Shown: piece after piece, positions 5,302 to 11,367 of the stretch
Numbering within the stretch: the stretch's first letter is position 1
How the letters are laid out: each line of letters begins with the position of its first letter
Source: Candidatus Aphodomonas merdavium
GTDB taxonomy: Bacteria; Bacillota; Clostridia; Christensenellales; Aristaeellaceae
Assembly (NCBI GenBank): GCA_018715585.1
Contig: DVLH01000033.1
Coordinates: forward strand, 1-11,367
Direction: 5' to 3'
DNA: 11,367 bases
Notes under the pieces: generated by a model
What the model was told of the DNA's origin: nothing
The model's input: only the letters and a program-made list of their open reading frames with translations
Database searches by the model: none
Position numbers and translations under genes: made by a program

Positions 5302-5755
5302 CCTCAACGGCAAGGACGTCGTCTGCCATCAGGATCCGTCGGTGCGGCTGCTGGACGCGCTGCGGGGCGAGTTTGGATTGACAGGCCCCAAATGTGGCTG
5401 CGGGGAAGGGGAGTGCGGCGCTTGCGCCGTGCTGCTGGACGGCAAGCTCGTTACCAGCTGCCTGGTGCCCGTTGGCCGCTGCCGCGGGGCGAAGATTGTC
5501 ACCATCGAAGGGTTTGCCGGCACGCCGCGCCACAAGGCGCTGAGCGATGCGTTTGACGCGTGCGGGGCGGTGCAATGCGGGTTTTGTACGCCCGGCATGC
5601 TGTTGGCGGCGGAAGCGCTTCTTTCGCGCACGCCGCATCCTACGCCGGAACAGATTCGCGAAGGGCTTTCCGGCAATCTCTGCCGCTGTACGGGCTATGC
5701 GATGATCATCGACGCGGTCCGGATGGCCGCCGAAAAGGGGGCGGGCCTATGGTAA
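5285..5755 (+). CDS. Xanthine dehydrogenase family, [2Fe-2S] subunit
   Basis: A 156-residue electron-transfer subunit that carries electrons from the molybdenum centre to FAD. It has both expected clusters. The plant-ferredoxin-like domain has C39, C44, C47 (GCGEGECGAC) and C59. The helical C-terminal domain has C98, C101 (QCGFCTPG), C133 and C135 (NLCRCTGY). All eight ligands are present, and the length is normal for the family. The ATG at 5285 has GGAGGTG upstream inside the preceding gene and overlaps it by 17 nt. Its stop overlaps the start of the FAD subunit in ATGGTAA, so the three are probably translationally coupled. CO dehydrogenase and nicotinate dehydrogenase small subunits look alike, so this subunit alone does not define the substrate. 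Confidence 0.95.
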   Translation: METRFNLNGKDVVCHQDPSVRLLDALRGEFGLTGPKCGCGEGECGACAVLLDGKLVTSCLVPVGRCRGAKIVTIEGFAGTPRHKALSDAFDACGAVQCGFCTPGMLLAAEALLSRTPHPTPEQIREGLSGNLCRCTGYAMIIDAVRMAAEKGAGLW

Positions 5756-6564
5756 ACCAATATCCGCGGACGATTGCCGAGGCAATAGAAGCGCTGCGGG
5801 AACCGCATGCGGTGCCGGTGGCCGGCGCGACGGATTGGATGCTCCGCCACAGCGCGCAGGATGTGCCCATATTTCTTTATGGCATCGAATCCCTTGCGCG
5901 CATACAAGAGGCGGAAGGCGGCGTGCGCATCGGCGCGGCGTGCACGCATGCGCAGCTGATGGACGACCCGCGCGTGCCGCAGATGCTCCGCGAAGCCTGC
6001 GCGGGCATTGCCGCTCCCGCCGTGCGCAACCTGGCCACCCTTGGCGGCAACCTCTGCAACGCTTCCCCGGCGGGCGACACGCTGCCCGTGCTCTATGCGG
6101 CGGACGCGCGCGCACGGCTGGAAGGGCCGGACGGCGCGCGGGAGCTGCCCATAAGCGAGATGATCTTGGGGCCGCGCCGCACGGCGCTGAAAAAAGGCGA
6201 GCTGCTCACGGAGGTGTTCCTGCCGCGCTGCGATGGGCTTTGGCGCGTGGAAAAGGTAGGGGGACGCCGGGCACAGGCGATTTCCAAGTGCTCCATGGCG
6301 GCATGGATTCGCATGCGGGACGGGCGCGTGGAGCGCTTCCGCGCGGCGTTTGGCGCGGTGGGCGCGACGGTGGTGGAGTGCCGCGAAGGCGAGGCGCTGC
6401 TGCTGGGCGCGGCAAAGGAGGAGATCCCCGCGCGCGCTGCGGCCGTGCTGGAAGCGTTTGCAAGCGCAATTGCACCCATTGACGACCAGCGCAGCACGGC
6501 AGAATACCGGCGCGACGTCTGCCTGCGCTTGCTGGGCGATTTTCTGCGCGAAGCCGCGGCATGA
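5749..6564 (+). CDS. Xanthine dehydrogenase family, FAD-binding subunit
   Basis: A 271-residue FAD subunit, which passes electrons from the iron-sulfur clusters to NAD+ or another acceptor. The N-terminal domain has PVAGATDW (23-30), the first FAD motif, with Ala27 where the family usually has Gly (AGGTD). The second FAD motif is TLGGNLCNASPAGD from residue 97. Residues about 165-265 match the C-terminal domain of this family, with KVGGRRAQAISKCSMA at its start and an RR-D-V-type ending. It is slightly shorter than the usual 280-290 residues. The ATG at 5749 lies inside the end of the [2Fe-2S] gene (7-nt overlap), with AGGGGG about 8 nt upstream. A frame open further upstream has no role, as it lies inside the previous gene. 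Confidence 0.93.
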   Translation: MVNQYPRTIAEAIEALREPHAVPVAGATDWMLRHSAQDVPIFLYGIESLARIQEAEGGVRIGAACTHAQLMDDPRVPQMLREACAGIAAPAVRNLATLGGNLCNASPAGDTLPVLYAADARARLEGPDGARELPISEMILGPRRTALKKGELLTEVFLPRCDGLWRVEKVGGRRAQAISKCSMAAWIRMRDGRVERFRAAFGAVGATVVECREGEALLLGAAKEEIPARAAAVLEAFASAIAPIDDQRSTAEYRRDVCLRLLGDFLREAAA

Positions 6565-6576
6565 TGTGCGCTCCCG

Positions 6577-6595
6577 CGGGGCAAGCTACGCCCCG
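6577..6595 (+). other. Hairpin between the FAD subunit gene and the small gene
   Basis: CGGGGC (6577-6582) pairs with GCCCCG (6590-6595) around a 7-nt loop. No T-run follows, so it is not a terminator. It touches the GGAGG (6595-6599) of the next gene and may tune its translation or protect the upstream mRNA. Confidence 0.4.
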
Positions 6596-6607
6596 GAGGG
6601 ATGGAGG

Positions 6608-6763
6608 ATGGATAAAGAAAAAGAACGCTTGCGCGAGGCGATCCGCAGGCGGCTGGCGCCGCTGAAGCGGGCAAAGCGCAAAGCGGAAAGCGACGTGCTG
6701 GGAAGCTACACGGGCGTCCCCGAGGACGGCGGGCAGCCCGTGCAGGACGCGGATGATCTGTGA
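6608..6763 (+). CDS. Small hypothetical protein with GSYTG...QDADDL tail
   Basis: A 51-residue protein. Residues 2-28 are highly charged, rich in Lys, Arg and Glu, and probably helical. The C-terminal part reads DVLGSYTGVPEDG, then PVQDADDL. From memory this tail recurs in short uncharacterised proteins of clostridia, whose function I do not know. There is no signal peptide or membrane segment, and no Cys or His, so it is unlikely to bind metal. The ATG at 6608 has GGAGG 8 nt upstream. It starts 43 nt after the FAD subunit gene and the operon terminator begins at its stop codon, so it is probably co-transcribed with the hydroxylase. That may reflect function or position only. Confidence 0.8.
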   Translation: MDKEKERLREAIRRRLAPLKRAKRKAESDVLGSYTGVPEDGGQPVQDADDL

Positions 6764-6797
6764 AACGGCCGGAGGGATTCTCTCCGGCCGTTTTTTC
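6764..6797 (+). terminator. Rho-independent terminator of the hydroxylase operon
   Basis: An 11-bp stem (6764-6774 with 6782-6792, AACGGCCGGAG/CTCCGGCCGTT) with a 7-nt loop is followed by TTTTTT (6791-6796). It begins one base after the stop codon of the small gene. It is the strongest terminator in the window and separates the operon from uvrC. Confidence 0.95.
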
Positions 6798-6829
6798 GGC
6801 GGCGCGGGGCGTTGTGTTTTGCGGGGAAC

Positions 6830-6835
6830 TATGAT
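6830..6835 (+). promoter_or_regulatory. Possible -10 box for uvrC
   Basis: TATGAT lies 38 nt upstream of the uvrC start and after the terminator, where a promoter is expected. The matching -35 region (about 6807-6812, GGGCGT) is poor, so the call rests on one box and on position. Confidence 0.4.
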
Positions 6836-6873
6836 ACCATTTTGGAAAACCTGCCGGAAAGGCGGAGGCGTTC

Positions 6874-8769
6874 ATGAACGACGAACTGCGCACCAAGATT
6901 GCAATGCTGCCGGAAAGCCCCGGTTGTTATTTAATGAAGCATCAGGGGGAGATCATCTATGTCGGCAAGGCGGTGAACCTGAAAAACCGCGTGCGCAGCT
7001 ATTTTATGCAAAAGGAGCATACGCCCAAGGTGGCGGCGATGGTGGGCCGTATAGACGACTTTGACATCATCCTCTGCGAGGGTAACCTGGAAGCGCTGAT
7101 GCTCGAATGCAACCTCATCAAGCTGCATAAGCCGTATTACAACATCCTTTTAAAGGACGATAAGCATTACCCTTACATCCGCATTAACGAGCGCGAGCCG
7201 TTCCCGAAGGTGGAGATGGTGCGGCGCATGCAAAAGGACGGTGCGCGCTATTATGGGCCGTACATCGGCGCAAACGCCGTGCGCGACGTGCTGGAGGTGC
7301 TGCGCAGGACGTTCCCGCTGCGCACGTGTTCCCGCCCGCCGGACCCGCAAAAGCCGCGCCGGCCGTGCGTGCACTATGAAATCGGCCAGTGCCTCGCCCC
7401 GTGCGCCGGCAAAGTGACGCAGCAGCAATACGCCGCCGTCGTGCGCGACGTGGAAGCATTTTTAAGCGGCAAATCGGCAGATGTGATCAAAAAGCTGCGC
7501 GAGCAGATGATGGAAGCGTCGCGGGAGATGCAGTTTGAAAAGGCGGCGATGCTGCGCGACAGGATCCGCGAGGCGGAAGGGCTGCTGGAGCGGCAGCTGA
7601 CGCTTTCCCCTTCCGGCGGCGAGCGCGATGTGATCGGCGTGGCGGTGGACGGGCTGGACGCGATGTGCGAGGTGCTGCACGTGCGCGGCGGCAAGATGAT
7701 CGGCGGGGACAGCTTTGCGCTGGAGCGGGCGGGCGACGAGCCGGCGGATGTGATCCTTGCCGAGTTTATTATGCAATACTATGAGGACGGGCGGATGGTC
7801 CCGCGAGAGGTGTTGGCGCAGGCGTTGCCAGAGGAAGCGCAGGAGCTTGAGCGTGCGCTGGAAAAGCGGCGCGGCGCAAGCGTGCGGCTGCATTGCCCGC
7901 AGCGGGGGGGAAAACGGGCGCTGGTACTGCTGGCAGAAAAGAATGCCCGCGATGCGCTGGAAAAGCGCAACGCAAAGGCCAAGGCGAGCTACGAGCGCAC
8001 GTTGGGCGCTGCGGCGGCGCTGGCCGAGGCGATCGGCATGTCCAAACCGCCGCGCCGCATCGAAGGGTTTGATATCAGCAACACGCAGGGGGCGCAGTCC
8101 GTCGCCTCCATGGTCGTCTTTATCGACGGGAAACCTGCGCGCAAGGAGTACCGCCATTACCGGATTAAAACGGTCGTGGGGCCGAACGATTTCGCTTCGA
8201 TGGAGGAGGTGCTTTCGCGGCGTTTCCGGCGCGGTCTGGCGGAGCGGGAGACGAACAGCCGCTCCGGCTTTGGCGACCTGCCCGACCTGGTGCTCATCGA
8301 CGGCGGCCCGGAGCAGCTCGCTTTTGCGCGCCGCGCCATGCATGCTGCCGGCGCGGACGTGCCGATGTTCGGCCTGGCCAAGCGGTTGGAGGAAATCTGG
8401 CTGCCGCAGGCGCAGGAGCCCATCCTGCTCGACCGGCATTCTCCGGCGCTGTATCTCATTCAGAGCATCCGCGACGAGGCGCACCGCTTTGCCATCACGT
8501 TTCACCGCCGCCTGCGCTCCAAGCAGACGGTCCGCTCGCAGCTGGAGGAGATCAGCGGCATCGGCAAAAAGCGGCGCGTGGCGCTGTTTAAGCGGTTTGG
8601 ATCGCTGGAAGCCGTCAAGCGGGCCAGCGTGGAGGAACTGATGCAGGCGGAAGGGATGACGGCGCCGGCGGCGGAAGCCGTCTACCGCTGGGCGCGGGCA
8701 CAGGAGGAGAAAAAAGCCGCGCGCACGCAATCCGCCCCGGGCCAGGGCGGGGAGCATGGCGCCTCCTGA
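6874..8769 (+). CDS. uvrC: Excinuclease ABC subunit C
   Basis: A complete UvrC (631 residues), the dual-incision nuclease of nucleotide excision repair that acts with UvrA and UvrB in the cytoplasm. The N-terminal GIY-YIG nuclease domain (about 12-95) reads SPGCYLM, IIYVGKAVNLKNRVRSYF, and EALMLE with the catalytic Glu78; it makes the 3' incision. A Cys-containing segment near 150-180 (RTCSRPP, CVHYEIGQCLAPC) may bind a metal cluster. A UVR (UvrB-contact) domain near 205-240 holds LREQMMEASREMQFEKAAML. The RNase H-like domain for the 5' incision has D400 (GFDISNTQG), D476 (LIDGGPEQL) and H537 (RDEAHRF). Helix-hairpin-helix motifs follow (SGIGKKRRVALFKRFGSLEAV). The ATG at 6874 has GGAGG about 6 nt upstream. 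The tail after about residue 610 is charged and low in complexity. No terminator is clear after the gene. Confidence 0.97.
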   Translation: MNDELRTKIAMLPESPGCYLMKHQGEIIYVGKAVNLKNRVRSYFMQKEHTPKVAAMVGRIDDFDIILCEGNLEALMLECNLIKLHKPYYNILLKDDKHYPYIRINEREPFPKVEMVRRMQKDGARYYGPYIGANAVRDVLEVLRRTFPLRTCSRPPDPQKPRRPCVHYEIGQCLAPCAGKVTQQQYAAVVRDVEAFLSGKSADVIKKLREQMMEASREMQFEKAAMLRDRIREAEGLLERQLTLSPSGGERDVIGVAVDGLDAMCEVLHVRGGKMIGGDSFALERAGDEPADVILAEFIMQYYEDGRMVPREVLAQALPEEAQELERALEKRRGASVRLHCPQRGGKRALVLLAEKNARDALEKRNAKAKASYERTLGAAAALAEAIGMSKPPRRIEGFDISNTQGAQSVASMVVFIDGKPARKEYRHYRIKTVVGPNDFASMEEVLSRRFRRGLAERETNSRSGFGDLPDLVLIDGGPEQLAFARRAMHAAGADVPMFGLAKRLEEIWLPQAQEPILLDRHSPALYLIQSIRDEAHRFAITFHRRLRSKQTVRSQLEEISGIGKKRRVALFKRFGSLEAVKRASVEELMQAEGMTAPAAEAVYRWARAQEEKKAARTQSAPGQGGEHGAS

Positions 8770-8800
8770 GAACAGGCCGTTTTGCCTTGCCGCCTTTCCC

Positions 8801-8829
8801 TTTTCTTTTTGGCAGAAATCGGTTATACT
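8801..8829 (+). promoter_or_regulatory. Possible promoter before the hydrolase-murF-ddl genes
   Basis: TATACT (8824-8829) is a fair -10 box; the -35 position at 17 nt reads TTTTCT (8801-8806), a poor match. A start near 8835 would leave a GC-rich leader of about 110 nt with small stems (GCTTCC 8856-8861 with GGAAGC 8887-8892; CGCCG 8895-8899 with CGGCG 8914-8918). Read-through from uvrC is an alternative. Confidence 0.35.
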
Positions 8830-8948
8830 ATTACGGATTGAAATCGATGCGACGGGCTTCCAGGGCGGGCGCGCGCCTTCTGCGCCGGAAGCTCCGCCGT
8901 TTTCGCGCCTTTGCGGCGCGCAGGCAAATCATTTTGACGAGGTGACGC

Positions 8949-9734
8949 ATGTTCCAGACGCTTTGCGGCGCAAAGCTGCACTATGAGCAGGCGGGAGCGG
9001 GAAAGCCCGACGTACTGCTTTTGCACGGCTGGGGATGTTCCATTGACACGTGGGCGCCTATCATGCGGCGGCTCGCGCAGCGCAGCCGCGTGACGGCGCT
9101 GGATTTTCCGGCGCACGGCCAGAGCGAGCGCCCGCCGGAGCCATGGGGCGCGCACGAGTTCAGCGAGCAGGTGGCGGCGCTGATTGCGGCGCTGGGCATT
9201 GCGGGATGCGATATCGTGGGCCATTCGCATGGCGGCAGGATTGCGCTGACGCTGGCCATCGAACACCCGGAGCTGGTGGGAAAACTGGTGCTGACGGGCG
9301 CGGCGGGACTGCGCGCGGAGCCGACGCCGCAGCAGCAAAAGCGCTCGGAAACGTTCAAACGCCTGCGCGGGTATGCCGATATGCTGGAGCGAATAAAAAT
9401 ATTCGGTCCGCTGCCGGAGCGCATGCGCGAGGCGCTGCGGAAAAAATACGGCTCGGCGGACTATAACGCGCTGGACGCACAGATGCGCAAAACGTTCGTC
9501 AAGCTCGTCTCCACCGACCTGAGCGCCCGCCTCTGCCAGGTAAAAGCCCCGACGCTGCTCTTATGGGGGACGCAGGACACGGAGACGCCGCTATGGATGG
9601 GGCGCAAGATGGCGGAAAGCATTGCCGATTGCGGCCTGGTGGAGCTAAAAGGCGGGTCGCACTTCGCGCACCTGGAGCAGCTGGATTTTTTCTGCCGGGT
9701 AACGGAACAGTTTATCTATGGGGGGAATGGATGA
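8949..9734 (+). CDS. Alpha/beta-fold hydrolase
   Basis: A 261-residue serine hydrolase of the alpha/beta superfamily (MenH/epoxide-hydrolase-like group). The oxyanion-hole motif HGWG is at 26-29, and the nucleophile elbow is GHSHGG with Ser93. The acid is Asp210 (WGTQD) and the base His238 (GGSHFAHLEQ), so the catalytic triad is complete. There is a short cap between about 120 and 185. No signal peptide or membrane segment is seen, so it should be cytoplasmic. The ATG at 8949 has GAGG about 7 nt upstream. Its stop overlaps the start of the MurF-like gene in ATGA, implying translational coupling with peptidoglycan precursor synthesis. Its substrate is unknown; an ester, thioester or lipid of the cell envelope is a guess from context only. 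Confidence 0.9.
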   Translation: MFQTLCGAKLHYEQAGAGKPDVLLLHGWGCSIDTWAPIMRRLAQRSRVTALDFPAHGQSERPPEPWGAHEFSEQVAALIAALGIAGCDIVGHSHGGRIALTLAIEHPELVGKLVLTGAAGLRAEPTPQQQKRSETFKRLRGYADMLERIKIFGPLPERMREALRKKYGSADYNALDAQMRKTFVKLVSTDLSARLCQVKAPTLLLWGTQDTETPLWMGRKMAESIADCGLVELKGGSHFAHLEQLDFFCRVTEQFIYGGNG

Positions 9735-11278
9735 TGCCCGTGCTGTTTGCGCTTTGCGCGGCTTTGGCGGCGGTGCTCTGCGCTCGCGTTGCTTTACAGT
9801 TTTATCAGCTGGAAAGCTATCAGTTCGGGGGATATTTTCGCGCGCTCAAGCGCAACTGGCTGCGCGCGTTTTTGCCGGGGATTGCTGCGGCCGCCGCCGG
9901 TTGCCTCGGCGCGCTGGCGGCAATGTGGGCCTCGCCGCTGGCGATGCTGGCGGTAGCGGCGGCTGCTTACGTCTGGCAGCGGCGGCTGAAAGCGAAAAAG
10001 CCGCTTGTATTTACGGCGCGCGTCAAAAGGTTGCTCGCCTTTTTGCTGCTCGTCGCCGCGCTGCTTGCGGCGCTGATTGTGCGCGCGTTCAAGGCGCTGC
10101 CATTTTTGCTCTTTGAGCCGGCGCTTGCGCCGCTGGTATTGGCGCTTGCGGCGCTTGCGGCGCTGCCGCTGGAAAAGCTGATCCAGCGCCTGTACCTGCG
10201 CGATGCGCAAAAGCGGCTGAAGGCACGGCCGGATCTGATCAAAATCGGCATCACAGGCAGCTACGGAAAGACGAGCGCCAAATACATGCTGCAGGCCGTG
10301 CTGTCGGAAAAATACCGCGTGCTGATAACGCCCGGAAGCTTCAACACCTCCATGGGGGTCACGCGCATCATCCGCGAACGGCTGATGCCGGACCATCAGG
10401 TGTTTGTGGCGGAAATGGGCGCGCGCCATCTGGGCGATATCCGCCTGCTGTGCAAGCTGGTCAAACCCCGCTATGGCATGCTCACGTCCGTGGGGCCGCA
10501 GCATTTGGAGACATTCCACACGCAGGAGAACATCTGCCGCGAAAAGTTTGAGCTGGCCCGCGCCATCCCCGCGGACGGCGCGATGGTGTTCGCCTCCGAC
10601 GGCGGCGGGCTGTGCGAGGCGCTTTACCGCAAATGCACGTGTCCCAAACACCTTTCCGGCGAAACGCACGAGGGGTTAGGGCTTTATGCCAAGGACATCG
10701 AGGTGGGGCCGTGGGGGAGCCGCTTCCTGCTTTGCGACGGCAAGGAGGAAGTGCCCTGCCAGACGCGCCTGCTGGGCGCGCACAACATCGGCAATTTGCT
10801 GCTGGCCTGCACGATGGGCCGCGTGCTGGGCATGGATTTGGAGACGATTGCGCGCGGGGCGGGCAAGGCGCAGCCCGTGGAACACCGCTTGCAGCTGCTG
10901 ACGACGCCCGGCGGCGTGACGATCATCGACGATGCTTTTAATGCAAATCCCGTGGGAGCGGATGCTGCGCTGGAAGTGATCCGTTCTTTTACGGGAAGGA
11001 AAATCGTGGTAACGCCGGGCTTTGTGGAGATGGGCGAGCGCGAGGCGGAATGCAACCGCACGCTGGGGGAACATTTGGCGGAGGTTGCGGATATCGTGGT
11101 GCTCGTCGGTCGCAGGCATACAGCGCCCATTGCCGAAGGGCTGCGGGCAAAAGGCTTTGCGGAGGAACGGCTGCACATCGTCGCGACGCTGGATGAGAGC
11201 ACGGTATGGCTCTCGGGCGTGCTGCGCGCGGGCGACGTGCTGCTCTATGAAAACGATTTGCCGGATAACTATCAGTAA
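9731..11278 (+). CDS. murF: Membrane-anchored MurF-family Mur ligase
   Basis: A 515-residue ATP-dependent Mur ligase. The family reaction adds D-Ala-D-Ala to the UDP-MurNAc tripeptide. Residues 1-150 are unusual for classical MurF: three to four hydrophobic segments (about 2-22, 48-80, 100-118 and 126-146), separated by basic stretches, replace the usual soluble N-terminal domain and would anchor the enzyme in the membrane. The ligase core begins with KIGITGSYGKTS; the ATP-binding loop is at 176-182. TPGSFNTSMGVTRIIRERL, EMGARHLGDI and TSVGPQHLETF follow. The C-terminal domain has the MurF signature IDDAFNANPVGADAAL and ends YENDLPDNYQ. The ATG at 9731 overlaps the hydrolase stop by 4 nt and has GGGGG upstream; ATG 9734 is a near-equal alternative. 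ddl follows 21 nt later, supporting a MurF role. Because the N-terminal substrate domain is replaced, a related ligase activity is possible. Confidence 0.85.
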   Translation: MMPVLFALCAALAAVLCARVALQFYQLESYQFGGYFRALKRNWLRAFLPGIAAAAAGCLGALAAMWASPLAMLAVAAAAYVWQRRLKAKKPLVFTARVKRLLAFLLLVAALLAALIVRAFKALPFLLFEPALAPLVLALAALAALPLEKLIQRLYLRDAQKRLKARPDLIKIGITGSYGKTSAKYMLQAVLSEKYRVLITPGSFNTSMGVTRIIRERLMPDHQVFVAEMGARHLGDIRLLCKLVKPRYGMLTSVGPQHLETFHTQENICREKFELARAIPADGAMVFASDGGGLCEALYRKCTCPKHLSGETHEGLGLYAKDIEVGPWGSRFLLCDGKEEVPCQTRLLGAHNIGNLLLACTMGRVLGMDLETIARGAGKAQPVEHRLQLLTTPGGVTIIDDAFNANPVGADAALEVIRSFTGRKIVVTPGFVEMGEREAECNRTLGEHLAEVADIVVLVGRRHTAPIAEGLRAKGFAEERLHIVATLDESTVWLSGVLRAGDVLLYENDLPDNYQ

Positions 11279-11299
11279 ACGACGGGAGGATGGAAAGCA

Positions 11300-11367
11300 A
11301 TGGCAAAAATCCGCCTTGCGGTAATCTTTGGCGGGCGCGCCTGCGAGCATGACGTTTCCATCGTCAG
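11300..11367 (+). CDS. ddl: D-alanine-D-alanine ligase, N-terminal fragment
   Basis: Only the first 22 codons are in the window. They begin MAKIRLAVIFGGRACEHDVSIV, which matches the start of Ddl (V-x-F-G-G-x-S-x-E-H-x-V-S), including the conserved Glu that contacts the first D-alanine. Position 13 is Ala where Ser is common. Ddl is the cytoplasmic ATP-grasp enzyme that joins two D-alanines, the substrate MurF then uses. GGGAGG (11284-11289) lies 10 nt before the ATG. An ATG at 11290 directly after that site is in another frame and closes after 20 codons. The gene follows the MurF-like gene by 21 nt, in the same operon. Confidence 0.85.
   Translation, partial: MAKIRLAVIFGGRACEHDVSIV

Noticed and set aside
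7462..8757. Minus-strand open frame of 431 codons inside uvrC
   Set aside because: It is antisense to the UvrC catalytic domains, with no domain, ribosome binding site or promoter of its own.
8756..8986. 76-codon plus-strand frame spanning the end of uvrC and the hydrolase start
   Set aside because: It overlaps real genes on both sides, crosses the probable promoter, has no good ribosome binding site and matches no family I know.
9563..9730. 56-codon upstream extension of the MurF-like frame
   Set aside because: It lies wholly inside the hydrolase gene in another frame; the ATG at 9731 has the ribosome binding site and begins the first membrane segment.
1..11367. CRISPR arrays, insertion sequences, integrases and attachment sites
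   Set aside because: No regularly spaced repeats, transposase or integrase frames, or terminal inverted repeats are seen. The only phage-like element is the small Cro-type regulator.

Overview
The window looks like chromosomal DNA of a fairly GC-rich Bacillota (Clostridia-type) bacterium. The reasons are AG-rich Shine-Dalgarno sites before almost every gene, sigma-A-type promoters with 17-18 nt spacers, tight overlapping operons, a membrane-anchored MurF-like ligase next to ddl, and a small protein ending in a tail I associate with clostridial genomes. This placement is inferred from gene content, not from a search.

Left part, minus strand (1-2861). A tRNA-Thr(CGT)-tRNA-Pro(CGG) pair has a near-consensus promoter and a rho-independent terminator. 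Beyond it, at the left edge, a reading frame probably begins and runs out of the window; a hairpin covers its ribosome binding site. Right of the tRNAs are a family-4 glycosyltransferase, a secreted peptidoglycan-binding-domain protein ending in a small Cys/His domain, and a 69-residue phage-Cro-like HTH regulator. The last two have their own promoters, and a perfect 7-2-7 palindrome lies directly downstream of the regulator's -10 box.

Middle part, plus strand (2989-6797). Divergent from the regulator is an operon for a three-subunit molybdenum hydroxylase of the xanthine dehydrogenase family, ordered molybdopterin subunit, [2Fe-2S] subunit, FAD subunit, then a 51-residue protein. All three subunit genes overlap. 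The operon has a strong promoter (TTGACC-18-TATAAT), a leader of about 150 nt with a hairpin, and a strong terminator.

Right part, plus strand (6874-11367). A complete uvrC (nucleotide excision repair) is followed by an alpha/beta hydrolase, a membrane-anchored MurF-family ligase (4-nt overlap) and the first 22 codons of ddl. Ddl makes D-Ala-D-Ala and MurF adds it to the UDP-MurNAc tripeptide, so these two form a peptidoglycan precursor module; the hydrolase's role is unknown.

Most of the window is recognisable housekeeping or metabolic DNA. I did not find a clearly new system. The points most worth a second look are the divergent regulator/hydroxylase control region, the small protein in the hydroxylase operon, the hairpin at the left edge, and the hydrolase beside the MurF-like/Ddl pair.
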